Assembly (NCBI RefSeq): GCF_016900375.1
Contig: NZ_JACJKB010000001.1
Location: 239,114 to 303,113, forward strand
DNA from: Collinsella tanakaei
Lineage (GTDB): Bacteria; Actinomycetota; Coriobacteriia; Coriobacteriales; Coriobacteriaceae
Length of the DNA: 64,000 nt
Reading direction: 5' to 3'
The position numbers were made by a program, and so were the translations under genes. Shown here piece by piece: positions 1 through 8,633 of this stretch; the first letter of the stretch is position 1; every line of letters starts with the position of its first letter. Under the pieces are notes generated by a model. That model was not told where the DNA came from. It saw only the letters and a program-made list of their open reading frames with translations, and searched no databases.

Positions 1-1
1 C

Positions 2-580
2 CAGCAGCGCGCCTATGAGCGCTTCGGCCGCCACACGTTCCAGATGTCCGACGAGTTCTATCTCGATGCCGAGGTCGAGGTCCCGCCCGCCACGTGGTAC
101 GACGGCTATCCGCAGTACTACGACGGCATCGGCATGATCCGCAGCTACCGCGACGACACGGACGAGATGTTGAGCGAGCCGCAGCGCCTTGAGCGCATCC
201 GCGAAGGGCTCTCACGCGCGGGACTCAAGCTCACCGTCGTGTCGGGGACCTCCGCCGCCGACACCGTCGCGCGCTTCGTGGAAAGCGACGCGCTGGGGGG
301 AGCCGTCGCCCCCATCCGCAACGATTACTTCGGCGGCAACGTCGACGTCACGGGGCTCATCTGCGCCGGCGACCTGCTCGCGCAGCTGCCGCGATCCCTT
401 GCCGGCGTTATGCTGATTCTCCCCAGCGTCATGTTCAACGCAGACGGAATGACGCTCGACGGGTATCATCAGACTGATATATTGAACGAACTCACGCGGC
501 GCGGCGCGCAGGCGCTCATCGTCTCGACCATGCCCCGTGAGCTCGCCGACGCCCTCGAGAGTGCGCTCGGCCTCAGCTGA
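2..580 (+). CDS. DUF512 family protein (TIGR03279-type), 3' part
   Basis: The reading frame is open from the first bases of the window, so this is only the C-terminal part of a gene that begins upstream. The visible part carries the phrase SDEFYL followed by a GTSAADTV stretch and NDYFGGNVDVTGLICAGDLL, which matches the C-terminal DUF512 lobe of the putative radical-SAM proteins often found next to der. Those proteins have an N-terminal PDZ-like region and a degenerate radical-SAM fold; their reaction is unknown. The gene ends 33 bases before der and is probably co-transcribed with it. The family call is from recognised motifs; no function can be assigned. Confidence 0.8.
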   Translation, partial: QQRAYERFGRHTFQMSDEFYLDAEVEVPPATWYDGYPQYYDGIGMIRSYRDDTDEMLSEPQRLERIREGLSRAGLKLTVVSGTSAADTVARFVESDALGGAVAPIRNDYFGGNVDVTGLICAGDLLAQLPRSLAGVMLILPSVMFNADGMTLDGYHQTDILNELTRRGAQALIVSTMPRELADALESALGLS

Positions 581-613
581 GGCCGGCCCGATACATCAAG
601 GAGCAGACCGCAT

Positions 614-1960
614 ATGAAACCTGTCGTCGCAGTCGTCGGTCGACCCAATGTCGGCAAATCGACGCTCGTCAACCGACTTGCCCAAACCAAGGACGCCATC
701 GTCCATGAGAGCCGCGGCGTCACCCGCGACCGCTCGTATTACGACGCCGAGTGGAACGGCCGCGAGTTCACCCTCGTGGACACCGGCGGTATCGAGCCAC
801 TCAAGAGCGAGGACGTGTTCTCCGCGCCCATCCGCGACCAGGCGCTCGCCGCCGCGGAGGAGGCTTGCGCCATCCTGTTCGTCGTCGACGGCACCGTCGG
901 CATCACCGAGGAGGACGAGAGCGTCGCGCGCATGCTCAAGCGCGTGCGCAAGCCGACCTTCCTGCTCGTGAACAAGCTCGACAACCCCGACCGCGAGGAC
1001 GAGCGCCTCTGGGAGTTCTACTCGCTCGGCGTCGGCGACCCGCTGCCCATCTCGGCGCTGCACGGTCACGGCACGGGCGACCTGCTCGACGAAGTCGTCG
1101 CCCTGTTCCCCGACGAGGACGAGCTCGAGGACCGCACCCCCGATGACGGCGCGCTCTCGATCGCCATCATCGGCCGTCCGAACGCCGGCAAGTCGTCGCT
1201 GTTCAACAAGATGCTCGGCTCTGAGCGCTCCATCGTCTCCGATGTCGCCGGCACGACGCGCGACGCCATCGACACCGTCGTCGAGCACGCGGGCAAGATG
1301 TACCGCATGGTCGACACGGCCGGTATCCGCAAGAAGAGCACGGTCTACGAGAACATCGAGTACTACTCCATGGTGCGCGGCCTGCGCGCCATCGACCGCG
1401 CCGATGTCGCCCTGCTCGTCGTCGACTCCTCAACCGGCATGACCGAGCAGGACCAGAAGGTCGCGAACCTCGCCATCGAGCGCGGCTGCGCCCTCGTCAT
1501 CCTGCTCAACAAGTGGGACCTGCTCACCAACGATCAGGAGCGCGAGCACGTCATGGAGTCGGTCGCCCGCCGCATGACGCTCGCACCCTGGGCACCCGTG
1601 CTGCGCATCTCCGCGCTCACCGGCCGCTCCATCGAGAAGATCTGGGCGCTCGCCGATTCCGCCGCCGCCGCGCGCGCGACGCGCGTGACGACCTCGGCGC
1701 TCAACAAGCTGCTGACTGACATGCGCGAGTTCGGCCATACCGTCGTGGACGGCAAGCGCCGCCTGCGCATGCACTACGCCACCCAGACCGGCACCAAGCC
1801 GCCGACGTTCACGTTCTTCGTCAACCATGTCGACCTCGTGAGCGATTCGTATCGCCGCTACATCGAGAACCGCATGCGCGAGGCCTTCGGCTTCAAGGGC
1901 ACGCCCATCCGCCTGCGCTTCCGCAAGAAGGAGCAGCGCGACGACAAGGGAGATAGGTAA
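614..1960 (+). CDS. der: Ribosome assembly GTPase Der (EngA)
   Basis: Der is an essential GTPase that helps late assembly of the 50S ribosomal subunit. The 448-residue product has the family's hallmark of two G domains in tandem: GRPNVGKST, DTGG and NKLD in the first, then GRPNAGKSS, DTAG and NKWD in the second, followed by a KH-like C-terminal domain ending in a basic tail (FRKKEQRDDKGDR). Length is normal for the family. The ATG is preceded by AAGGAG about 10 bases upstream. Its stop codon overlaps the plsY start (TAATG), so the two are translationally coupled. Identification is secure. Confidence 0.97.
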   Translation: MKPVVAVVGRPNVGKSTLVNRLAQTKDAIVHESRGVTRDRSYYDAEWNGREFTLVDTGGIEPLKSEDVFSAPIRDQALAAAEEACAILFVVDGTVGITEEDESVARMLKRVRKPTFLLVNKLDNPDREDERLWEFYSLGVGDPLPISALHGHGTGDLLDEVVALFPDEDELEDRTPDDGALSIAIIGRPNAGKSSLFNKMLGSERSIVSDVAGTTRDAIDTVVEHAGKMYRMVDTAGIRKKSTVYENIEYYSMVRGLRAIDRADVALLVVDSSTGMTEQDQKVANLAIERGCALVILLNKWDLLTNDQEREHVMESVARRMTLAPWAPVLRISALTGRSIEKIWALADSAAAARATRVTTSALNKLLTDMREFGHTVVDGKRRLRMHYATQTGTKPPTFTFFVNHVDLVSDSYRRYIENRMREAFGFKGTPIRLRFRKKEQRDDKGDR

Positions 1961-2658
1961 TGGAGACGCTCGCCGCCGGGGGAAGCTCGATCTACCTGCT
2001 GCTCATCGGCTGCATGGTCGTATCCTACCTCATCTGCGGCATTCCCTTCGGCCTTATCCTCGGTCGCTTCATGGGCCATGTCGACATCCGCAAGTCGGGC
2101 TCGGGCAACATCGGCACCACGAACGCCCTGCGCGTGGCTGGCCCCAAGGTCGCTGCGGCGACGCTTCTGTTCGACGTGCTCAAGGGCGTCATCTGCATCA
2201 ACGTCTCCCGCGTGCTCATCGCCGGCGCGCTCGGGCCCGCCGCCAGCGCCATCGAGCCGGGCGGCGGCGCCGACTGGCTCATAGCCCTCGTGTCGCTCAG
2301 CTGCCTGTACGGCCATATCTTCAGCCCATACCTGAAGTTCCACGGCGGCAAGGGCATCGCCACCGGCGTGGGCATTCTGTTCGGCTTCTTCTGGCCGCTC
2401 GCGATCGTCCATCTCGCTATCTTCATCGTACTTGTGGCCATCACCAAGTACGTCTCGGTCGGCTCCATCGCCACCGCCGCCCTGGTGCCCGTCACGATGT
2501 ACATCGCCTTCCCACAGACGTCTGCAGCGTCGCTTGCCATCTGGGCGCTGCTCGGCTGGACGGTCGTCTGGGCGCATCGCGGCAACATGAAGAAGCTGCG
2601 CGCCGGCAACGAGAACAAGCTCAGTTTCTCCAAGAAATCCGATAAGAAAGAGGACTAG
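1960..2658 (+). CDS. plsY: Acyl-phosphate:glycerol-3-phosphate acyltransferase PlsY
   Basis: PlsY is an integral membrane enzyme that moves an acyl group from acyl-phosphate to glycerol-3-phosphate, giving lysophosphatidic acid, the first step of phospholipid synthesis. The 232-residue protein is strongly hydrophobic with several membrane segments and shows the three conserved loops: SGSGNIGTTNALR, FHGGKGIATGVG and a later G-rich loop around VGSIATAAL. The start overlaps the last base of the der stop. The gene that follows, gpsA, makes its substrate glycerol-3-phosphate, so the pair is a functional unit. The C-terminal 20 residues are basic and Lys-rich. Confidence 0.95.
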   Translation: METLAAGGSSIYLLLIGCMVVSYLICGIPFGLILGRFMGHVDIRKSGSGNIGTTNALRVAGPKVAAATLLFDVLKGVICINVSRVLIAGALGPAASAIEPGGGADWLIALVSLSCLYGHIFSPYLKFHGGKGIATGVGILFGFFWPLAIVHLAIFIVLVAITKYVSVGSIATAALVPVTMYIAFPQTSAASLAIWALLGWTVVWAHRGNMKKLRAGNENKLSFSKKSDKKED

Positions 2659-2660
2659 GC

Positions 2661-3668
2661 ATGAGGATCACCGTCGTCGGCTCCGGCTCCTGGGGCACCG
2701 CGATCGCCGGCCAGGCAGCTGCGCATGTGGATGAGGTCGTCGTCTGGTCGTTCGGCGGAGAGTCCGTCGAGGGCATCAACAACGACCACCGCAACAACCT
2801 CTACCTCACCGACTACACGCTGCCCGACAACGTGTGGGCCACCGCATCCTACGAGGAGGCCCTGCAGGGCACCGACGGCATCATCCTCGCCGTGCCCTCC
2901 GCCTTTCTGCGCGGCGTGCTCGAAGGGGCCGCTCCCTATGTGGATCCTGCAACCCCGGTCCTCACCCTCACCAAGGGCATCGAGGAGGGCACCGGCTACC
3001 TCATGAGCGAGCTCGCGGCCGACTGCATCGGCGGGCCAGAGCGCATCGCCGTGCTCGCCGGCCCTAACCACGCCGAGGAGGTCTGCCGCGGCTGCCTGTC
3101 GGCCGCCGTCATCGCCGCCGAGGACACCAAGGTCGCCGAGTTCTTCAAGAAGGTCCTGCTCTCCGATCACTTCCGCATCTACGTGGGATCCGACCTCATC
3201 GGTATCGAGATGTGCTCTGCCGTGAAGAACGTCATCGCCATCGTCTGTGGCTACCTCGCGGGCATGGGCTACGGCGACAACACGCTCGCGCTCGTCATGA
3301 CGCGCGGCATCGCCGAGATCAGCCGCCTCGTGCATGCGCGCGGGGGAGAGGCCATCACCTGCATGGGTCTGGCGGGCATGGGCGACCTCGTGGTAACCTG
3401 CACGTCGCACCATTCGCGCAACCGCACTTTCGGCGAGGCGCTCGCCAAGGGCGGCACGCTCGAGGAGTACCAGGCGCGCACGCACATGGTCGTCGAGGGT
3501 GCCGCCGCCGCGAAGAGCGTTGCCGGCCTCGCGCGCAAGCTTGGAGTCGACGCCCCGCTCACGTTCGCGCTCGAGAAGGTGCTCTGGCGCGGCGTCTCGA
3601 AAGAAGAGGTCTTCAACGAGCTCATCGAGCGCTTCCCGACCGAAGAGTTCTACGGTATGGACGACTAG
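2661..3668 (+). CDS. gpsA: NAD(P)-dependent glycerol-3-phosphate dehydrogenase GpsA
   Basis: GpsA reduces dihydroxyacetone phosphate to sn-glycerol-3-phosphate for phospholipid synthesis. The 335-residue product starts directly with the Rossmann dinucleotide-binding motif VVGSGSWGTAIA, then has AGPNHAEEV and the catalytic-lysine region AVKNVIAIVCG, followed by the helical substrate-binding domain with GLAGMGDLVVTC. Length is typical. It lies two bases behind plsY, with a GAGGA ribosome-binding site inside the end of that gene. Supply (gpsA) and use (plsY) of glycerol-3-phosphate are therefore co-expressed. Confidence 0.97.
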   Translation: MRITVVGSGSWGTAIAGQAAAHVDEVVVWSFGGESVEGINNDHRNNLYLTDYTLPDNVWATASYEEALQGTDGIILAVPSAFLRGVLEGAAPYVDPATPVLTLTKGIEEGTGYLMSELAADCIGGPERIAVLAGPNHAEEVCRGCLSAAVIAAEDTKVAEFFKKVLLSDHFRIYVGSDLIGIEMCSAVKNVIAIVCGYLAGMGYGDNTLALVMTRGIAEISRLVHARGGEAITCMGLAGMGDLVVTCTSHHSRNRTFGEALAKGGTLEEYQARTHMVVEGAAAAKSVAGLARKLGVDAPLTFALEKVLWRGVSKEEVFNELIERFPTEEFYGMDD

Positions 3669-3689
3669 CAGAAAGGTTCAGATTCTCCG

Positions 3690-4370
3690 ATGACCAGTCT
3701 CATCAATGTAGCGCCCTCCATTCTCGCCGCGGACCTCAATCATCTGGGCGATGATCTCGACCGCGTCTCGAACGCCGAGATGATCCATGTCGACGTCATG
3801 GACGGCCATTTCGTGCCCAACCTGAGCTTCGGCACGCCCGTGGTTGCCGCTGTGAAGCAGGCGACGCGCGCGCTCGTCGACGTGCACATGATGGTCACGA
3901 ACCCCGATGAGACCGTCGACTGGTACATCGATGCCGGAGCGGACCTCATCTCCGTCCACTACGAGGCGGCGCACGATCTGCACGGCATCATCGACCACCT
4001 GCACGAACGCGGCGTGCTCGCGGGCGTGGTGATCAACCCCGATACGCCCGTCTCGGTCTTAGCCGGCGTCATCGAGGATGTCGACCTCGTGCTCGTCATG
4101 AGCGTCTATCCCGGCTTCGGCGGCCAGCACTTCATCGAGGAGACCTACGGCCGTCTGCGCGAGCTCGTCAAGCTATGCGACAAGCACGACGCCTACCCGC
4201 TCATCCAGGTCGACGGCGGCGTGAGCCTCTCGAACGCCCGTCAGCTCGGCGCCTGCGGCGCCAACGTGCTCGTGGCGGGCTCCGCCGTCTTCAACGCACA
4301 TGACCCCGCCATGATCGTGCGCGAGCTGCGCGACCTCGCAACCATCGGCCTCACCGGCCGTGAGGAGTAG
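3690..4370 (+). CDS. rpe: Ribulose-phosphate 3-epimerase
   Basis: Interconverts ribulose-5-phosphate and xylulose-5-phosphate in the pentose phosphate pathway. The 226-residue TIM-barrel protein shows the standard Rpe signatures: APSILAADLNHLG near the N terminus, MIHVDVMDGHFVPNLSFG with metal-binding His and Asp, MVTNPDE, MSVYPGFGGQHF and QVDGGVSLSN. It follows gpsA by 21 bases with AAAGG upstream of the ATG. Its 3' end overlaps the ribosome-binding site of the next gene. No unusual residues are visible. Confidence 0.97.
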   Translation: MTSLINVAPSILAADLNHLGDDLDRVSNAEMIHVDVMDGHFVPNLSFGTPVVAAVKQATRALVDVHMMVTNPDETVDWYIDAGADLISVHYEAAHDLHGIIDHLHERGVLAGVVINPDTPVSVLAGVIEDVDLVLVMSVYPGFGGQHFIEETYGRLRELVKLCDKHDAYPLIQVDGGVSLSNARQLGACGANVLVAGSAVFNAHDPAMIVRELRDLATIGLTGREE

Positions 4371-4374
4371 CGCC

Positions 4375-5547
4375 GTGAGCGACCACGACCCGGCTGCCCC
4401 GGTCAACCTCGATTACGCCGCCTCGACGCCGATGCGCGCCGAGGCGCTTGCCGCGCAGGCAGCCTACGACGCTTCGGACATCGCCGGTGCGAACCCCAAC
4501 TCACTTCACACCCTCGGCCGCAAGGCGGCCTCCGAGCTCGAGCGCTGCCGTCGAGACGTCGCGGCCTCGCTCGGCAGGCGCATCCGCTCGAGCGAGATCA
4601 TCTTCACCGGCGGCGGCACCGAGTCTGACTTCCTCGCCCTGTTCGGCATGGCGCAGGGGGCGCGCGAGCGCGACCGCAACCGCACGCGCGTACTCGTGAG
4701 CGCCATCGAGCATGATGCCATCCTCGATAACGTTCCCGCGCTTCGCGCCCAGGGTTTCACCGTTGAGCTCATCGGCGTGTGCCCGGAGGGCTTCATCGAC
4801 CCCGACGAGCTCGAGCATATGCTCGCCGACGACGTCGGCCTCGTATCCGTCATGCTGGCGAACAACGAGACCGGCGTCGTGCAGCCCATCCGCGAGCTCG
4901 CCGCCCGCGCGCATGCGCACGGCGCACTGTTCCACACCGACGCAATCCAGGGCTACCTGCATATTCCCTTCGATGTCGACGTCCTTGGCGTCGATGCCCT
5001 TTCGCTTGCGGGGCACAAGGTAGGCGGACCGGTTTCCGCAGGTGCGCTCTACCTACGGTCGAGGACCCCCTTGCGCCCCCAGGTGATGGGAGGCGGCCAA
5101 GAATCTGGCCGCCGCGCCGGAACGCAGGACCTGCGCGCCATCGTTGCGCTCGCAGCCGTCGCACGCGAGCTGCACGCGCGGGTGGAGGACGACAGCCAGC
5201 GCGTACGCGCCTGGGCCGACGCCCTCTACGCGCGCCTGTGCTCCCATCCGCGCATCCAAGCGACCATGGGCGATTGGACTTGCGTCGAGCGCCTGCCCGG
5301 CATCGTGTCGCTGACGGTCGACGGCTACGATTCCGAGGAGCTTGTGCTCAAGCTCGATGCACGCGGCTTCGAGGTTTCGGGCGGATCGGCCTGCTCGAGC
5401 GCGAGCCTCGACGCGAGCCATGTGCTTTCGGCCATGGGCATCCCGCGCGAGCGCGCCCTGGGATCACTGCGCATCTCTTTCGACGACCGCTGCGACCCCG
5501 CCGACCTCGACCGCTTTGCCGACGCCCTTCTCGATCTGATTGGATAG
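4375..5547 (+). CDS. Cysteine desulfurase (NifS/IscS class V aminotransferase fold)
   Basis: PLP enzyme that removes sulfur from cysteine for Fe-S clusters or tRNA thiolation. I chose the GTG at 4375 because GAGGAG lies 8 bases upstream; a GTG at 4360 in the same frame would add five residues and overlap rpe. The product (390 residues) begins with the family phrase VNLDYAASTPM, has LANNETGVVQPI and HTDAIQGY in the PLP pocket, SLAGHKVGGP with the Schiff-base lysine, and a catalytic-cysteine loop GGSACSSASLDASHVL. No IscU-type scaffold or MnmA lies next to it, so its acceptor cannot be read from context. Paralogue naming (nifS, iscS) is left open. Confidence 0.92.
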   Translation: MSDHDPAAPVNLDYAASTPMRAEALAAQAAYDASDIAGANPNSLHTLGRKAASELERCRRDVAASLGRRIRSSEIIFTGGGTESDFLALFGMAQGARERDRNRTRVLVSAIEHDAILDNVPALRAQGFTVELIGVCPEGFIDPDELEHMLADDVGLVSVMLANNETGVVQPIRELAARAHAHGALFHTDAIQGYLHIPFDVDVLGVDALSLAGHKVGGPVSAGALYLRSRTPLRPQVMGGGQESGRRAGTQDLRAIVALAAVARELHARVEDDSQRVRAWADALYARLCSHPRIQATMGDWTCVERLPGIVSLTVDGYDSEELVLKLDARGFEVSGGSACSSASLDASHVLSAMGIPRERALGSLRISFDDRCDPADLDRFADALLDLIG

Positions 5548-5550
5548 ATT

Positions 5551-6360
5551 ATGCTCGTACGCGAACTTGAAGCCGCGCTGCTGGCGCACTTCCCCCACGA
5601 GGATACCGAAAGCTGGGACCACGTCGGCCTGTCGGTCGGCGAGCCCGATTCGGTAGTCGAGCGCGTCGCCATCGCTCTCGATCCCACGCCAGCCGCTGTG
5701 GAGGACGCCCACGATGGGGGAGCGAACGTTCTCGTGACCCATCATCCCGTCTACCTCAAGGCTCCCGATGCCTTCACGCCGCTCGACCCCGTCCGCCCCG
5801 CCTGCGCGGCGGCGGTGTACCGCGCAGCGCGCCTTGGGGTGAGCATCATCTCGCTCCACACGAACCTCGATCGCTCGCGCGAGGCTCGCGAGCTGCTCTG
5901 CGCCCTTCTGGGCTCGACGGCCATCGCCTCGCTCGAGCACCCCGATGATCCGGATGCAACAGGCCTCGGAGCCTATTGCGATGTGCCCGGCGAGCTCACG
6001 CTTGCAGAACTCGCCTCCATCTGCCGCAAGCGCTTCGGAGGTGCACCCCGCGTCTGGGGAGACCCGGACGCGCCCATCACGCGCATCGCGGTGCTCGGCG
6101 GCTCGCTCGGGTCGTTTGGCGATAACGCCATCGCCCTGGGTGCCCAGGCGGTCGTCTGCGGCGAGGCCGGCTACCACATGTGCCAGGACCTCGCGCTGCG
6201 CGGGTGCGCCCCGATTCTTCTCGGCCACGATCGGTCGGAGGAGCCGTTTGGCGCAATCTTGATGAATGCCGTCGTGAATGCGGGCATCGACCCCGCCCAC
6301 GTGCGTAGAATTACCCTTCCTGAACAATGGTGGACCTCATACGAACAGGAGCGCTCATGA
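5551..6360 (+). CDS. Nif3-like dinuclear metal centre protein (DUF34)
   Basis: Member of the Nif3/YbgI family, ring-shaped hexamers with a two-metal site whose cellular role is still debated. The 269-residue product has the family's WDHVGLSVG near the N terminus, the metal-binding THHPVYLK, HTNLDRSR, and a C-terminal GEAGYHMCQDLALRGCAPILLGHDRSE. It follows the desulfurase by three bases and its stop overlaps the next start (ATGA). In many bacteria nif3 sits directly before a C4 zinc-ribbon coiled-coil gene, as here, which supports both calls. The function is not established; the family assignment is firm. Confidence 0.93.
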   Translation: MLVRELEAALLAHFPHEDTESWDHVGLSVGEPDSVVERVAIALDPTPAAVEDAHDGGANVLVTHHPVYLKAPDAFTPLDPVRPACAAAVYRAARLGVSIISLHTNLDRSREARELLCALLGSTAIASLEHPDDPDATGLGAYCDVPGELTLAELASICRKRFGGAPRVWGDPDAPITRIAVLGGSLGSFGDNAIALGAQAVVCGEAGYHMCQDLALRGCAPILLGHDRSEEPFGAILMNAVVNAGIDPAHVRRITLPEQWWTSYEQERS

Positions 6361-7079
6361 GCCTCGGATCTCTTCTTCTCAAGCTGCAGGACATCGACCT
6401 CGCCCTGACGCGCAACCGCGCCGCGCTGAACGCCATGCCCGAGATCGCGGAGCTAGCCAAGAAGCGCCGCGCCCATCAGAAGCTCAAGGCCGACGCCACC
6501 AAGCTCTACGCCCAGCGCAAGGACATCGAGACCTACCTGAAGGAGCTCGAGGGCAAGGAGATGGATGCGAACGACGACGTCCGCATTGCCCAGCAGAACA
6601 CCGACTCCTCCGATTACCGCGCGGTCCAGCAGCTCGAGATCGAGCTCTCGAACCTTGCGAAGCAGCTCGATAAGATCGCCTTCGACCGCCGTGATTACGA
6701 GGCCAAGCTCGCCGACATCAAGGCCAAGGAGGAGTACCTAGCCGAGTACACCGCCAAATTCGAGGCCGCTGTGATCGCTGACACCAAGGCCGCGCGCGAG
6801 AAGGCGGCGGGCCTCATGGCCGAGGTCGAGAAGGCCCAGCGCCAGCGCGAGCACATCCTCGAGCAGCTGCCCGAGGACATGCGCGTCCGCTACGAGAAGG
6901 CCGCCGAGACCCATAACGGTCTTGCCGTCGAGCGCCTCGAAGGCAACGTGCCGAGCGTCTGCCGCATGGCGCTGCAGGCTTCCTCCATGTCCGACCTTGC
7001 GCGCACCTCGTCCGAGGTCGTCGAGTGCCCCTATTGCCACCGCATGCTCGTGATGGGAGAGGACGGCGAGGAATCGTGA
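6357..7079 (+). CDS. Coiled-coil protein with C-terminal zinc-ribbon remnant (CT398/C4-type family)
   Basis: The ATG at 6357 overlaps the nif3 stop as ATGA; an upstream GTG at 6327 would lie inside nif3 and has no Shine-Dalgarno support. The 240-residue product is a long charged coiled coil (about residues 1-200, rich in Glu, Lys, Ala and Gln) followed by the short C-terminal segment ECPYCHRMLV. Relatives carry a C4 zinc ribbon with two CxxC pairs. Here the first pair is reduced to one cysteine (PSVCRMAL) and only CPYC is intact, so zinc binding may need a histidine or be weaker. The role is unknown; in Chlamydia a homologue is linked to type III secretion chaperoning, which does not apply here. 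The gene is coupled to coaBC through GTGA. Confidence 0.85.
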   Translation: MSLGSLLLKLQDIDLALTRNRAALNAMPEIAELAKKRRAHQKLKADATKLYAQRKDIETYLKELEGKEMDANDDVRIAQQNTDSSDYRAVQQLEIELSNLAKQLDKIAFDRRDYEAKLADIKAKEEYLAEYTAKFEAAVIADTKAAREKAAGLMAEVEKAQRQREHILEQLPEDMRVRYEKAAETHNGLAVERLEGNVPSVCRMALQASSMSDLARTSSEVVECPYCHRMLVMGEDGEES

Positions 7080-8269
7080 GCGAGACCGCCGGCACCCCGT
7101 GCGTCCTGCTGTGCGTCACTGGATGCATAGCCGCCTATAAATCCTGCGAGACCGCGCGCTGCCTGCAGCGCGCGGGCGCCCGCGTGAAGGTGCTCATGAC
7201 CGAGCACGCCACGCATTTCGTGGGACCCACGACGTTTCGCGCCCTGACGCACGAGAAGGTCGCTGTCGGGCTCTTTGACGATCCCGAGGATCCCATCCAT
7301 CACATCTCGCTTGCGCAGGAGGCCGATGTCGTGCTCGTCGCCCCCGCGACGGCGAACATCCTCGCCAAGATGGCTCACGGCATCGCAGACGACCTGATGT
7401 CGACCACACTGCTCGCCACCAAGGCGCCCATCGTCGTGGCGCCCGCGATGAACGTGGGGATGTGGGAGGCCGATGCCACCCAGGAGAACGTCCGCACCCT
7501 CCAGCGCCGCGGCGTGCATGTCATCACGCCCGATTCCGGCTACCTTGCCTGCGGCGACGTCGGGGGAGGACGCCTGCCCGACCCGTGGCGCGTGGCCGAC
7601 CTTGCGCTGATGGCCGCTGGCGAAGCGGGCCCGCTTGCCGGCGAGCACGTGCTGATCACCGCCGGTGGCACTCATGAGCCCATAGACCCTGTGCGCTTCA
7701 TCGGCAACCGCTCGAGCGGCAAGATGGGCGCGGCGCTTGCACGCGCTGCCAGCCGCCAGGGAGCCAACGTGACGCTCGTGTTGGGACCCGCCTCCATCGA
7801 GCCTCCCGCCGGCGTGCGCTGCGTGCGCGTCGAGACCGCCGCGGAGATGCTCGCTGCCTCCGAGGAGGCCTTCGAAGACGCGACCATCGCCATCTGCGCC
7901 GCCGCTGTGGCGGACTACACGCCTGCGAAGCCCGCCGACCACAAGCTCAAGAAGACGGAGGAGCGCCTCGATACCGTCGAGCTTACCGAGACGGTCGACA
8001 TCCTGGCAGCGCTGTCCGCCCGCAAGGGAGAGCGCACCGTTATCGGCTTTGCCGCCGAGACGTCGAACGTCGTGGACTACGCGCTTGCCAAGCTTTCGCG
8101 CAAGGGCTGCGACGCCATCGTCGCTAACGATGTGAGCCGCGAGGATTCGGGCTTTGGCACCGACACGAACAAGGCATGGTGGATCGATGCGGACGGCACT
8201 CACGAGATGCCCTGCATGAGCAAGGAGGGTCTCGCTTACGAGATTCTCCGCCGCGCGACGAAAAGCTAG
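7076..8269 (+). CDS. coaBC: Bifunctional phosphopantothenoylcysteine decarboxylase / phosphopantothenate-cysteine ligase
   Basis: Catalyses two consecutive steps of coenzyme A synthesis: ligation of cysteine to phosphopantothenate and FMN-dependent decarboxylation of the product. I start at GTG 7076, which overlaps the preceding stop (GTGA) and places the flavoprotein motif LLCVTGCIAAYKS at the N terminus. The CoaC half shows APATANILAKMAHGIADDL, the PAMNVGMWE motif and the substrate clamp SGYLACGDVGGGR. The CoaB half starts near GGTHEPIDPVRFIGNRSSGKMG and ends with the VANDVSR region. The 397 residues match the family. It is the last gene of the operon and is followed by a strong terminator. 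Confidence 0.96.
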   Translation: MSETAGTPCVLLCVTGCIAAYKSCETARCLQRAGARVKVLMTEHATHFVGPTTFRALTHEKVAVGLFDDPEDPIHHISLAQEADVVLVAPATANILAKMAHGIADDLMSTTLLATKAPIVVAPAMNVGMWEADATQENVRTLQRRGVHVITPDSGYLACGDVGGGRLPDPWRVADLALMAAGEAGPLAGEHVLITAGGTHEPIDPVRFIGNRSSGKMGAALARAASRQGANVTLVLGPASIEPPAGVRCVRVETAAEMLAASEEAFEDATIAICAAAVADYTPAKPADHKLKKTEERLDTVELTETVDILAALSARKGERTVIGFAAETSNVVDYALAKLSRKGCDAIVANDVSREDSGFGTDTNKAWWIDADGTHEMPCMSKEGLAYEILRRATKS

Positions 8270-8310
8270 GGGAGAGCTTCGCCTCACCCGCTCCCTTATC
8301 GCCACAAGAG

Positions 8311-8350
8311 GCGGCCGACTGGTACCAGCCGGCCGCTTTCCTGTTTGTTT
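8311..8350 (+). terminator. Rho-independent terminator of the der-coaBC operon
   Basis: A stem of GCGGCCG and CGGCCGC (8311-8317, 8330-8336) encloses a nested CTGG/CCAG pair, followed by TTTCCTGTTTGTTT. It lies 41 bases past coaBC. The inner part contains the palindrome CTGGTACCAG, which recurs three more times in variant form within the next 1.7 kb. Confidence 0.85.
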
Positions 8351-8633
8351 GACATCCTTCTTTGGACGTCTGGTACTGGAATGCCATTCGACCGTACGGC
8401 CGCCATGAAACTGGGCAGGGGGCCGCTCGCGGGGAAAGTGGTCTATACCTCATAACGCATCTGAATTGAAGTGATATCCGTAACATTTTCCCTGAACGGT
8501 CGTTACCTTACGAAATGCTAACAAGAGCATTGCCGTACCCTCATATAGCAGGAGCGGGGAGCTTTGCGTGCGCATGATAGCCTAGAACAGGGCAAACGCC
8601 CACAGGCGCGATCGATAAGGAGGAGACAAGATC
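8351..8633 (+). other. Leader/promoter region of the SLH protein gene
   Basis: This gap before the SLH gene holds no credible coding frame. TTGACA occurs at 8349-8354, at the very edge of the upstream terminator, but no good -10 lies 16-18 bases away (closest GGTACT or TACTGG). A CTGGTACTGG motif lies at 8370-8379. The last bases carry AAGGAGG (about 8617-8623), an ideal Shine-Dalgarno sequence for the ATG at 8634. The middle is somewhat AT-richer than the flanking genes. Confidence 0.4.

Noticed and set aside
8577..8633. Resemblance to a cyclic di-GMP riboswitch (CAGGGCAAAC upstream of the SLH gene)
   Set aside because: Only the CAGGGCAAAC string matches; the second conserved block (GACGCAAAGCC-like) and the GGTAGCGGGGTTACC tetraloop-receptor part are absent.
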